Assembly: GCA_023627715.1 (NCBI GenBank)
Contig: JAMAHW010000099.1
Location: 1-64,000 of the forward strand
DNA from: Periconia sp. R9002
Taxonomy: Eukaryota; Ascomycota; Dothideomycetes; Pleosporales; Periconiaceae
DNA: 64,000 bases
Reading direction: 5' to 3'
The translations under genes were made by a program, and so were the position numbers. The notes under the pieces are model-generated. The model ran no database searches. It worked only from the letters and a program-made list of their open reading frames with translations, and was not told where the DNA came from. Below, in pieces: positions 21,795 to 31,249 of the stretch. Each line of letters opens with the position of its first letter. Position 1 is the first letter of the stretch.

Positions 21795-24485
21795 TTAGTT
21801 GTCGGCGGAGTTGGGTCGGACGGGACCTTTAGTGTAGGCACGTTTGTGTGGGCGCCTGTGAGCAAGCCGAGGCCTGTTCTTGGGATTCCACCAGGAGTTA
21901 TCCGGGCTCGAATTCCAGTAAGGATTTGGCTTTGGGTTGAAGCCGTTTGCGGGAGGAGCCTGCGTTGGCCGAGACGGAGAAACTGTTTGAGATGCTTTCG
22001 ACGGCTGAGATGATTGCGAGGGTTGGGCAGCTGGAGTAGACTGGGCAGGAACAGTGGCTTGCGCAGGGGCAGAGCTAGCAGGAACTGTAGGTACTGCCGA
22101 AGATGATGCAGCTGCCACAGCCGATGAAGCAGTGCTGCCCTTGGTAGGTCGGGGGTTGGCAGCGCCTCCAGGGGTGGATGCAGAGGGGACTTTGCCGCCC
22201 TTGAGAGCCATGATGCGTTCCACGGCCTTCTCAGCAGCAATCATGACTATGGCCTGAGTGTTTCCTGTAGGGAGATCCGGGTGGAAGGATGCATCTACGA
22301 CAAACAAGTTATCAGTGCCGTAGACCTTCGTATCGGTGTCGACAACAACGCCAGCATCTCCCTTCTTTCCCATCTTTGCCGTGCCTACCCAGTGAGAGCC
22401 AGTGACGTGATCCTTGATCAGATCAGCAGCAGTGACGTTGCCGCCGGTTGAAGACTGAATGGAGAGACCGGAGCCGGGAGTGCGTGTCATCTTGAGAAGG
22501 CGATCCATGAAAGCAGTGATGGCTTCTTTGTCTTCGTCAGTTCGCAGCCATGGCTCGCTAGTGAGTTGAGTAGCGCCGTCGGCGGTGATTCCTAAGCTTC
22601 CGACGGAAGTGAGACCATGAGTAAGATAGACCTTCATCTGGACGGTGTTGTTGGCAGGTCCGTTGCAGGTACCCTGGATGAAGACTTCTTTACCTGCGGT
22701 GGTGTTGACGGAAGTCCAGAAACTGAGACGTTGACCAGACTGTGCGAGAAGACCATCGCCCTTGGCAAAGAGATCGACAGTGGTTTGATTTGGGGTAGTG
22801 AAGTCAGTAGTTGGAAGAGCGGGCAAAGTGCTGTTGGTGTTGAATTTGATGGTGAAGATGGTGTGGTCCTTGATTTCGGCGCCAACGGGAAGATCAATCC
22901 ATTCAGACTCAGCGGGCAACTTGACACCGCTCGTGCCAGAAGCCACGGTCTGGAGTTGCTTAGCAGGACCAATACCAGAGTTGAATAGCAGGCGGGGAGT
23001 AGACATGGCACCAGAGGCGAGGATAACGCTTCCACCGGCCTTCACGTTGTAGATGACACGCGCACCGGCCTCGGTCTCCATCTCAACACCGGAAATGGTT
23101 GAGCCATTGCGAACAGCGCGGATCACGTTTGTGTTCAGCATAAGCTTGAAGTTCTTCTGCTGCTTGGCGATAGGGAGGTAGGAGCGTACTGGACCGTTGC
23201 GAAGCCCATTAGCAAGATCCCATGGAGGGTAGCCGTAGACATCCTTTCGTGCATTGTGGTCGCCTTTGATGAAATCGGTCTGCTTCCAGCCCTGACCTTT
23301 GAAGAACTTGGAAAGAACATCGAATGCTGCATTGTTGTAGCGAACATTATCGCTGGAGCCATAGTTCTGTCCTGGATTGCGCTCGTACAATCGGTCAGCT
23401 GATTTGGCGACATCATTCCACTTCCAACCCGTTGGCCACTTATCATCGAAATCGCGAGCCTGAGGTTTGACAAACATGAGGGCATTGACCATGGTGCCAC
23501 CACCGAGGAGACATCCGGCCATGTCTGCGGTATCGGTGCAGTAGGCGGGCTTGCCGACCTGGCTAAGGTAGTAGGCGAATCCGGGAACTTCGTACATGGT
23601 TCTGGTGTTGTTCCAGGATAACGTATCCTTGTTACCAGTCTCTGCATAAGAGGGGCCTCCACGCTCGACCAAGAGGACAGAAGCACCGCTTTCCGCAAGA
23701 CGGCTGGCGGAGATGATACCTGCGGGACCCGCACCACAGATGATGTAGTCATAGGTTGCATTGGCAATGCTGGCTGTGAGGTTGGTAGGAGTTGTTCCGC
23801 TGCCGGGGGTACCAGAGATGGGTGCGGTGGAGTTCCCGCTGCCCGTGCCGTTGCCCGTACCGCTGGAAGCATCGCCAGTGGCAAGAGCGGCCCATTTGGC
23901 ATAATCGGCACTCTTCGCGCCGTCGAGGGGGAGTCCAAACGCTCCAAAACCAGCGCCGTGGTAGTTCAAAGCGCCACTGGCCGACGCAGGCGTCTTGAGA
24001 GCATCCGTAGAGAAAGCATAGCCCAAAACGTTGGTTGCGGTCTCCGAGAGAGTGAGCGCGCCCTCGCCGATACAATTTGAGCACAAGAAAGTGTAAGCGA
24101 ATGCCGTGTCGTTGACATATGTGCCGTCAGGGATGGTAGTCATCTTGAAATCACCCGTGACGACTCCTGGGTTTGTATAACCAGTGGCCTTCCTGAAGGA
24201 TGAGACGATTTTGTTCTCATGAGGCCATGCCACCACCATGAGCGAGTCGACCATACCGGAGCTCATGGTGAGAGCTCCGTAACCTCCATCGTTGGTGATT
24301 GGAACAACGAGCTGCCCAATGAAATCGGTGGTGGGTTTCTCGGGCACAGCAATACCCAGGGTAAAGCCAGAGTTTGTGACACCACTGAATTTGATACCAC
24401 TTTTGGCATCCGTGTACGGAGCTGCCTGCTGTGCAGCTGCTTGCAGCGCCAAGAAGGCGGAAGAAAGAAAAAACGATCGTGTCAT
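21795..24485 (-). CDS. cdh: Cellobiose dehydrogenase (AA8 cytochrome + AA3_1 flavodehydrogenase)
   Basis: Intronless, 896 residues. Signal peptide MTRSFFLSSAFLALQAAAQQA. The N-terminal haem b domain (about 20-190) has probable ligands Met78 (SSGMVDSL) and His176 (LNYHGAGFGAFG). A Gly/Ser/Thr linker at about 205-240 leads into the GMC dehydrogenase: FAD fold YDYIICGAGPAG (about 245-256), VERGG, then GGGTMVNALMF. Catalytic His/Asn are in GSHWVGTAKMG and LPTGNTQAIV. It oxidises cellobiose and related sugars and passes electrons through the haem to lytic polysaccharide monooxygenases (AA9); none is in this window. After a Ser/Ala/Pro linker there is no Cys-containing CBM1. Instead the protein ends in a Trp/Tyr/Asn-rich then basic segment (PYWNSSPDNSWWNPK, RRPHKR). 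Confidence 0.93.
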   Translation of the reverse strand: MTRSFFLSSAFLALQAAAQQAAPYTDAKSGIKFSGVTNSGFTLGIAVPEKPTTDFIGQLVVPITNDGGYGALTMSSGMVDSLMVVAWPHENKIVSSFRKATGYTNPGVVTGDFKMTTIPDGTYVNDTAFAYTFLCSNCIGEGALTLSETATNVLGYAFSTDALKTPASASGALNYHGAGFGAFGLPLDGAKSADYAKWAALATGDASSGTGNGTGSGNSTAPISGTPGSGTTPTNLTASIANATYDYIICGAGPAGIISASRLAESGASVLLVERGGPSYAETGNKDTLSWNNTRTMYEVPGFAYYLSQVGKPAYCTDTADMAGCLLGGGTMVNALMFVKPQARDFDDKWPTGWKWNDVAKSADRLYERNPGQNYGSSDNVRYNNAAFDVLSKFFKGQGWKQTDFIKGDHNARKDVYGYPPWDLANGLRNGPVRSYLPIAKQQKNFKLMLNTNVIRAVRNGSTISGVEMETEAGARVIYNVKAGGSVILASGAMSTPRLLFNSGIGPAKQLQTVASGTSGVKLPAESEWIDLPVGAEIKDHTIFTIKFNTNSTLPALPTTDFTTPNQTTVDLFAKGDGLLAQSGQRLSFWTSVNTTAGKEVFIQGTCNGPANNTVQMKVYLTHGLTSVGSLGITADGATQLTSEPWLRTDEDKEAITAFMDRLLKMTRTPGSGLSIQSSTGGNVTAADLIKDHVTGSHWVGTAKMGKKGDAGVVVDTDTKVYGTDNLFVVDASFHPDLPTGNTQAIVMIAAEKAVERIMALKGGKVPSASTPGGAANPRPTKGSTASSAVAAASSSAVPTVPASSAPAQATVPAQSTPAAQPSQSSQPSKASQTVSPSRPTQAPPANGFNPKPNPYWNSSPDNSWWNPKNRPRLAHRRPHKRAYTKGPVRPNSADN

Positions 24486-25958
24486 GTTGATGATAATGAG
24501 TGTGTATATGGCACGGCCAAATGAAAGAAATCGCCTTCAAGGCGTAAAGAATGAATTTGTAAGGAGGGATTGGAGGATCGATCCGTGAACCATGAGAAGC
24601 TGGTAGGGACGAAGGCGGGCATTATGTACTCACCTGGTAGGTGTGATGGAAGTGGGCCTGCTTTCGCCGCGCACAGCTGTGGATACCGCAACGCACTCTA
24701 CTAAACATGTTCTTCTTTTCAGAGATGATGCATGCCGAATTATCCTTGACAGTTGGCGGCTGAGCTCTGCGATCCAGGCGCGTGCGATGCGGTAAGGCTT
24801 GACCATTGCGGCTTAGCACACGGTAGTAGAGCCGTCGGCGTGGGAAATTGATGAAGAAACAATGCACTTTAATGCACTTGTGGGCCAAAGGTACCCATGT
24901 CCCTGGATAAGGAACATCACTAGAAATGTTTCATAGGCCCCCTAGCTGGTTGTCGTAACCGTTTTGAAACAGAAGCGAGATGTTGCCAGCCTCAGTAACT
25001 ATGCCGGATTGCCGTGTTGATAACGTTCGCATCGATTTTCTCAGAAACGTTCCTGGGGAAGTTGTGTGGTAGCGCAGTTGCATTTCCGTAGATTGTAATC
25101 GTAAATGACCTTTGTCATATCGACCGGTTCGAGCGCAATAGGTAGATGGCCCAACCAGGCTGAAAGTACCGTCTCTCAATGGCAACGCTAAGAATCCAAG
25201 ATGCGATGGGGCGTTTTGTTTCATGGGTGGCGGACCCACTCCACTCCTCAGATTGTTTTGTCCATGCCAGGGCTGTCATTGGAGACTGCCCAAATTTCGG
25301 GTTATCATGTCAAAATTTTCGTTCATGCAAAGCAGCCGGCCGCGTAGTCAACTCGGTCGCTAGTCTACACGAACAGTCCACATAGCGCCGAGCGGCGACG
25401 ACGTAGCACCGGGGGCTACAGTACTTGTGGGTTCTGGGTTCTGGAAACATTGTTCCGAGATGCGGGCCCCAACGGGGCTGGAGATTTGACGTCAACATTG
25501 TTCCTCGAATCGGTCCATTGGAAAACGTCTTGCGCGACTCATTCATCATTACCGGAAGGATGAGAGGTTCCATAGATTGATTTCCTGTGCCGGTGCCCGT
25601 GCCGATTTGACGAACTGCGACCTTGGCAACATTGCATTTTTATATACATACGTAAGCTAGCACGCACCTGCGCTGGAGCTTTGTCGAGTCGCGCAAGGCA
25701 CAGGCAGTTGGGAGCAAGAGAGAGTGATGGATGGATGATCGGTTATGGATGCAGGAACATTAAAATCGAGTCGCAAATGCGGAGCAGGCACAGGCGGGGT
25801 GGGTGGGGTAAACCTCGGTCCAGATGTCCATCTCAACGTCACATGATTCACATCAGCCACCCATCTACATACATGTATCGATCCATTTGATATGTACTTT
25901 GCTGCTAACAACAACATCACATATGAGTTGTACCTAGTTTCACCCAAATTCTACGGTT
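24486..25958. other. Divergent promoter region, CDH (-) / thiolase (+)
   Basis: About 1.5 kb without a supported gene; short open frames only. It should contain the control elements of both flanking genes. I could not identify specific factor sites with confidence. Confidence 0.55.
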
Positions 25959-27338
25959 ATGGCTCCCGGAAATCCTATCCCCGCCTACGTTCTGGGCGTT
26001 GGTCTCACCAAATTTATCAAGCCGCGGGCCCAGCGCGCATACCCAGAGATGGGATATGAAGCAGGCGTCAAGGCCATGCTCGATGCCCAAATCAACTACG
26101 ATGACGTCGAAACCGGCGTCGCTTGTTACTGCTATGGAGACACGACATCTGGTCAACGCATCTTCTATCAGTTCGGCATGAGCTCTATCCCCATATACAA
26201 CACCAACAATGCATGCGCCACAGGATCGACTGGTCTTCACCTGGCTCGCACCCTCATCAAGAACGGTGCCGTGGATTGTGCCCTCGTTATTGGTTTTGAG
26301 CAGATGCAGCCCGGTTCCATTAAGTCAACCTGGAGTGACAGACCATCGCCAATGGGGCTGTCCATGCGAATGATGGCCGAAACCCGTGGAATTGAAAAGA
26401 CGCCACCCAACGCGCAATATTTCGCAAATGCCGGGAAAGAATATATGGAGAAGTACGGTGCTGAGGCACGCGATTTTGCCGAGATCGCAAGGATCAGTCA
26501 TGAGCATAGCCAGAGAAATCCCTATGCTCAGTTTCGAGACGTCTACACCTTAGAGCAGATTGAAAAAGCCCCTATGATACATTGGCCGTTGACGAAGCTC
26601 CAGTGCTCGCCCACGTCGGATGGTGCTGGCGCTGCAGTGATCGTGTCGCAAAAGTTCTTGGATGCGAGGCCACATCTGAAATCGCAGGCGGTGTTGATGG
26701 CAGGCCAAACGTTACTTACAGACTCTCCCCAGCTATACTCCAAATCTTCCATGGATCTCGTAGGGTACGACATGACACGCCGCGCCGCTCAGGCTGCTTT
26801 CAAAGAGGCAGGCGTTTCGCCCAAGGACATCAAAGTGTGCGAACTTCACGACTGTTTCTCCGCCAACGAGCTGATTCTGCTTGAAGGTCTGGGATTCAGC
26901 GAGCCGGGCAAGGCCCATGAGATGGTACGCAACGGCGACATTACATACGGTGGAAAGGGTCCCATTGTGAATCCGTCCGGGGGTCTGATCAGCAAAGGGC
27001 ATCCATTAGGTGCGACTGGCCTCGCTCAATGCGCAGAATTGACCTGGCAGCTCAGAGGCTGGGCCAATAACAGACTCGCTGAAGGCGCTGATGTTGCCCT
27101 TCAGCACAATCTCGGACTCGGCGGAGCAGTAGTGGTGACTGTCTATAAACGAGCTGACGGAGCGAAGAATGCAACAGTTAGCGACGAGCAGGTGAAGCAG
27201 AGCAGCCAATTCGACTACAACCCGGCGGTGGAGGCGCGCTACGTGACCAAAGAGGATGGCGACAAGGTCAGGTCGAAGACGGTACGGAACGAGTATGCAC
27301 TCGGTGATACTTTGGAGAAGCTGCAAAGTAGATTGTAG
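25959..27338 (+). CDS. Peroxisomal SCPx-type thiolase (sterol carrier protein x thiolase domain)
   Basis: Intronless, 459 residues. Acyl-accepting Cys86 lies in NNACATGSTGLHLA. Later motifs are CELHDCFSANE (catalytic His) and NPSGGLISKGHPLGATGLAQ (His/Gly signature). These match SCP2-type thiolases rather than mitochondrial thiolase. The C-terminus is -SRL, a canonical PTS1, so it should be imported into peroxisomes and cleave 3-oxoacyl-CoA, including branched or odd substrates. The SCP2 sterol-carrier domain of animal SCPx is absent; a charged tail (KEDGDKVRSKTVRNEY...) follows the thiolase fold. There is no second beta-oxidation gene next to it. Confidence 0.9.
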   Translation: MAPGNPIPAYVLGVGLTKFIKPRAQRAYPEMGYEAGVKAMLDAQINYDDVETGVACYCYGDTTSGQRIFYQFGMSSIPIYNTNNACATGSTGLHLARTLIKNGAVDCALVIGFEQMQPGSIKSTWSDRPSPMGLSMRMMAETRGIEKTPPNAQYFANAGKEYMEKYGAEARDFAEIARISHEHSQRNPYAQFRDVYTLEQIEKAPMIHWPLTKLQCSPTSDGAGAAVIVSQKFLDARPHLKSQAVLMAGQTLLTDSPQLYSKSSMDLVGYDMTRRAAQAAFKEAGVSPKDIKVCELHDCFSANELILLEGLGFSEPGKAHEMVRNGDITYGGKGPIVNPSGGLISKGHPLGATGLAQCAELTWQLRGWANNRLAEGADVALQHNLGLGGAVVVTVYKRADGAKNATVSDEQVKQSSQFDYNPAVEARYVTKEDGDKVRSKTVRNEYALGDTLEKLQSRL

Positions 27339-27748
27339 ACATTCGTTGTTTTCATGATTATGTATTATGTAAATAGCCATATATTTTCATAAGCACTTGA
27401 AATGTATGTCATACGTTACAATAGTACTGTACCAATGAACTCTCTACTGTTTGATTATGTATAGTTCTTATTCTTCTCAATTTGTGTTGTTTAATATTCT
27501 GCAACAACAAAGCAGAAAATTAGGAACGCTGGGTTTTTATGCTGTAACTAGCATCATATCAAAAGATGGAAAATCGTCCAAGGCTAGTCAGGACTACATA
27601 TACATTGTAAAAAGACCGACAAGCCAATAGAGCTCGCTGCTTAGCAACCCCTGGCAGGCCCCGCGTGGGGGCATCATCAACCTGGTCATCTCACAGTGCT
27701 ATCTTGCAATCGACTTGTCCAACACCAAAGAATCACCAAGGAACAAAG
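27339..27748. other. Intergenic
   Basis: AT-rich spacer between two + strand genes. The frame of the HET gene stays open upstream of its first ATG but contains no earlier ATG. Confidence 0.5.
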
Positions 27749-29590
27749 ATGCAGCGGCAGAACCCCCAAACCACCTGGGCCTCCTATTATCAGCCTTTAG
27801 ATCCCGCTAGTCACGAAATACGTATGCTAACTCTTCATGGGGGTACTTTGTCCGACGCTATAAGCTGTACCATGAGGAATGTCAGTTTGGAAGAGCCAAT
27901 AGGTCAATACCACGCGCTGTCGTACAGATGGGGAGACGAAACCGATCGCAAGCAAATCCTCGTGAATCAGAAACCGCTGAGCGTGACTGCGAATCTGTAT
28001 ACCGCTCTTCAACATCTCCGCTTCGTTGGTGAAGATCGCGACTTGTGGATTGATCAGATATGCATCAACCAAGGTGACATGGACGAGAAAATGCATCAGA
28101 TCAGCCTCATGAAACCGATTTATGCGGAATCGATACAGGTAATTATTTGGTTGGGGGAATCGGATAGGTACGTGGAGAGATTGGCGAATGTGCTGTCGGA
28201 TGAAGGCCTTTCTTCCAGCTTGACGAGGGCGTCAGAAGAGCTAGATGTTGAAGATGGGTTTAGCCGAAGGATCACGACTATCTATCACCTTATTCTCCAC
28301 ATGTGCCACAGGGAATGGTGGACGCGTGTATGGGTTGTACAGGAGTGTGTTACGTCGGTTAATCCTCCATTGTTCCAGTGTGGAGACTGTTCCTTCAACT
28401 TCACTCAGCTCGAAACCGCTTTCGAGGCATGCATGAACGAACCCAGTTATCTGACGTATTCGGGCGGAGACGACGCAGAACTACAGAGAGCCTTGGAAAC
28501 CTCGCAAACAGCATCGACGGACCTCCTCCGACCCCTCCAGAACATGCTTGACTTGCGTCTGATGCTAGCTTCCACGCCACAGAGAACCATATCGCTTATC
28601 GACTGCCTGCAACTCACCGTCTGTCGTTCGGCAACCAATGCGCATGACTACGTCTACGGATTTCTCGGCCTTATGCCGCCGGCAGAAAGCCAGGAGCTCA
28701 TCTTAGGCACTGCTAACCCAGCTCAACAACTTTTCCACAAGTTCATGGTGCTGGCGCTTCGGTCGGGGGTGGAGAGCGACGTACTTGGTTGCTATCAAGC
28801 GCTGCAAGTTCTTTCTTTCGAAAAAGAGGAATCTGAAGGTCCGTCATGGGTCCCTGATTTCACCGCGCAGAGCTTCAGCAACAGAAACAACAGCATGTAC
28901 CTCATTCCTACCGTTCCAGCAAAGACACGATTCACTCCAAGAATATGTTTCAAAAAGAATGATACAGCGATGAATATAGCGGGATACTACCTAGATACCG
29001 TCGCCCACACCCAATTTCTCACATCGGGGCAGGATGTGCTATCTAAAGCCATTGCAAAATGCCACAATCTAGCTATTCAACCCACACATTTCTCATACGA
29101 GGGTACCTTCAACAATCCAGAAGACAAAATCCGGTCTAGATTCAGATCACTCTTCACCTGCAACTTCCCATTACACTGTTCCACCAACCAGCCAGAGCTG
29201 CTCAACGACCTCTGGGATCTATGGATACACTCCGAAACAGAACACACGGCATCGTCCCAACAAAAACTCCAAAGCAAACAACAAGACCTAGGTATTGACA
29301 CTATCCAAACCGCATTCGATGAATTCCATGTGCGCTCAGTCGCTGCTTGCGAAGGGAGGTCCTGGTTCAAAACCACGAACGATTACTTTGGAATAGCAGT
29401 TCCGGGCATCCGTGTGGGGGACGTGGTGATGTTGCCACGCGGTTTCGTCATGCCTTTGATTCTGCGTCCGGGCGCTGGGGGTTATAAACTTGTAGGTGGT
29501 GCGTATGTTGATTGGTTGGTGGAGGACGGTGCGGTTGATGTGCTTGTGGATAGGGGCGAGATTGTAGAAACGGGTTGGGATATAGAATAG
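27749..29590 (+). CDS. HET-domain (heterokaryon incompatibility) protein
   Basis: Intronless, 613 residues. The HET domain spans about residues 50-225 with its three usual blocks: YHALSYRWGDETDRKQILVN, DLWIDQICINQGDMDEKMHQ and IYAESIQVIIWLGE, plus RVWVVQECV. The C-terminal 380 residues carry the conserved but uncharacterised fungal region (LTVCRSATNAHDYVYGFLGL, WVPDF, GVRVGDVV-type end). HET proteins trigger programmed cell death after non-self contact between hyphae, and the HET domain has a TIR-like fold. No NACHT or STAND domain is fused. There is no plausible partner gene adjacent. Start is the first in-frame ATG. Confidence 0.92.
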   Translation: MQRQNPQTTWASYYQPLDPASHEIRMLTLHGGTLSDAISCTMRNVSLEEPIGQYHALSYRWGDETDRKQILVNQKPLSVTANLYTALQHLRFVGEDRDLWIDQICINQGDMDEKMHQISLMKPIYAESIQVIIWLGESDRYVERLANVLSDEGLSSSLTRASEELDVEDGFSRRITTIYHLILHMCHREWWTRVWVVQECVTSVNPPLFQCGDCSFNFTQLETAFEACMNEPSYLTYSGGDDAELQRALETSQTASTDLLRPLQNMLDLRLMLASTPQRTISLIDCLQLTVCRSATNAHDYVYGFLGLMPPAESQELILGTANPAQQLFHKFMVLALRSGVESDVLGCYQALQVLSFEKEESEGPSWVPDFTAQSFSNRNNSMYLIPTVPAKTRFTPRICFKKNDTAMNIAGYYLDTVAHTQFLTSGQDVLSKAIAKCHNLAIQPTHFSYEGTFNNPEDKIRSRFRSLFTCNFPLHCSTNQPELLNDLWDLWIHSETEHTASSQQKLQSKQQDLGIDTIQTAFDEFHVRSVAACEGRSWFKTTNDYFGIAVPGIRVGDVVMLPRGFVMPLILRPGAGGYKLVGGAYVDWLVEDGAVDVLVDRGEIVETGWDIE

Positions 29591-29714
29591 AAGAAGTCTG
29601 GGTGCGCAGAAGTAAGTTTTTTTTATGAATGTGGTTTAGATTGTGGTGATACATGAGCATTAAAGGGTAGCACATGAATATACGACTCAAGGCGGGTCCC
29701 GCTTTATCACTGTC

Positions 29715-30488
29715 CTAGAACCCCCAAAAGACGGGAAAGAATAAAAGAGACCAAACCCATGTCCACAGGCTATGTGTTATGCCTCTTGTAGCTGCATTTG
29801 GTTGATTAGAGCTCCCACTCGGCGCCGATGAACCTGGCGCCGTTATCGACGCCGACGAAACCGGAGCCGTAATCGACGCTTGAGGCCTAATGCTACTCGG
29901 ACTTTGCGTCGCGCTCAAATCAGATCCCGAGGAAACGCTATTCACGGGAGTCGAGCTCGCAACCGACTGCACAGCAGACGGCGTCGACGGTGCAACCGAC
30001 CTCGAGCGCGAGACAGCACTCGCTGAAGGTCTCGCCGTCTCACCCTCCGAAACATTCGGCGGCGGCTCGTCGTTCGCCCTCACCGGAACAAACGAATCCG
30101 ACTCCGCCTCCGGGGTTCCGTCTGCAGAAACCCGGAACCCAATCTTGTACGCCGTGTTGGGTTGAAAGCTGAGTTGAGAAATTTGGATAGTGGCCGTGCC
30201 GCCGTCTCGAGGGTCGATAGTGACGTAATCCGGATCAATCGATACCCACGGGTTGTCTTTCTTGGTCAGTTTTCCGCCTCTGCTTGCCGGCGCGTAGGAG
30301 AAGTCGGTTGTTTTTACGGGGTCGGGTGCGCGGTTGGGTGGTTTGTAGATGACCACGTGCGTGGTGTGGACGGCGTCGAGTTTGAAGCGTTCTGGGTATG
30401 CACGTGCAATTTTACGTGTTGAATCGAGACGGTGGGAAGTGGCACTCACGGCTGTGAGGAGGAAGCCGAGAATACCCCAGTAATGCAT
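29715..30488 (-). CDS. Small secreted or GPI-anchored surface protein, unknown
   Basis: Intronless, 257 residues. Signal peptide MHYWGILGFLLTAVSA. The N-terminal 120 residues look like one small beta-sandwich (VHTTHVVIYKPP, TATIQISQLSFQPNTAYKIGF). The rest is a Ser/Thr/Pro/Ala-rich stalk. It ends in a hydrophobic aromatic segment (LWTWVWSLLFFPVFWGF), a candidate GPI-attachment signal or anchor. The fold assignment is a guess. A GTGAGT and CCCAG pair inside the start region would make a 58-nt intron, but removing it breaks the frame, so the unspliced frame is preferred. It converges with the HET gene 124 bp away. Confidence 0.65.
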   Translation of the reverse strand: MHYWGILGFLLTAVSATSHRLDSTRKIARAYPERFKLDAVHTTHVVIYKPPNRAPDPVKTTDFSYAPASRGGKLTKKDNPWVSIDPDYVTIDPRDGGTATIQISQLSFQPNTAYKIGFRVSADGTPEAESDSFVPVRANDEPPPNVSEGETARPSASAVSRSRSVAPSTPSAVQSVASSTPVNSVSSGSDLSATQSPSSIRPQASITAPVSSASITAPGSSAPSGSSNQPNAATRGITHSLWTWVWSLLFFPVFWGF

Positions 30489-31249
30489 TTTTGGGTGTAG
30501 GTGGAGCTGTATGATCGATTACCAAGGGACGAGAAAGCAACGACAGCGTCGAAGTTTGAGTAGAGTTACATACAGCGGAACACGAAGTCTTGTTTAAAAG
30601 CTTAATTTTACCCCTTCTTCCTGTATATACTCACATACGTTCCGCATAACGCAATGCTGAGAAATAAGATCTTCGTTTTGCTTTCCCCATGCCGGCAAAA
30701 TGGAGGTGGCGAATTGGGGGCCAATATACTCGTTATCTGATAACCTGCCGGATTGAGGGGTGTCCATATGTCTTTTAGGAACCAACCGTTGCGCCCCAAA
30801 GGCTCGTCGTCCAATAAACAACCCTCGCTACCCTGCCACGTACCTACTCGGCAAAGAATAAAGACCGAGATCGTGAATAGGCCAGCGCATGAATTTGTAT
30901 ACGAAGTCAAAATATTCTGAGAGGTCAATGTTTTGCAGATCTGTCAACGTTGTAGATACCCGATGAATTGAAAGGTCTGATTTTGGAATTCATTGCAATA
31001 TCAATACAAACAGCGACAGTGATGAAACATGAAATAGGGAGTCTTGACGTACTACCACAAGTGACTGTACTCATCTACAAGCAGTTCTCCCGACTTTCTT
31101 TCTCTTCTCATATCTCCTAGTATGTATGTGAGGGCTTGAATTTCTGGACTGGGGTGGAAGACTCAGTGGTCGAGTACAAGTTCATAAAAGCACCAAAGAA
31201 AGGAAAATCACCATCAAGAAGGGAAAGATACAACAAAGAAGAGAACCCT
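30489..31249. other. Intergenic
   Basis: Upstream of the surface-protein gene and downstream of the SGNH gene. No supported gene. Confidence 0.5.

Noticed and set aside
30400..30488. Intron in the small surface-protein gene (GTGAGT ... CCCAG)
   Set aside because: A 58-nt removal is out of frame with the long downstream frame.
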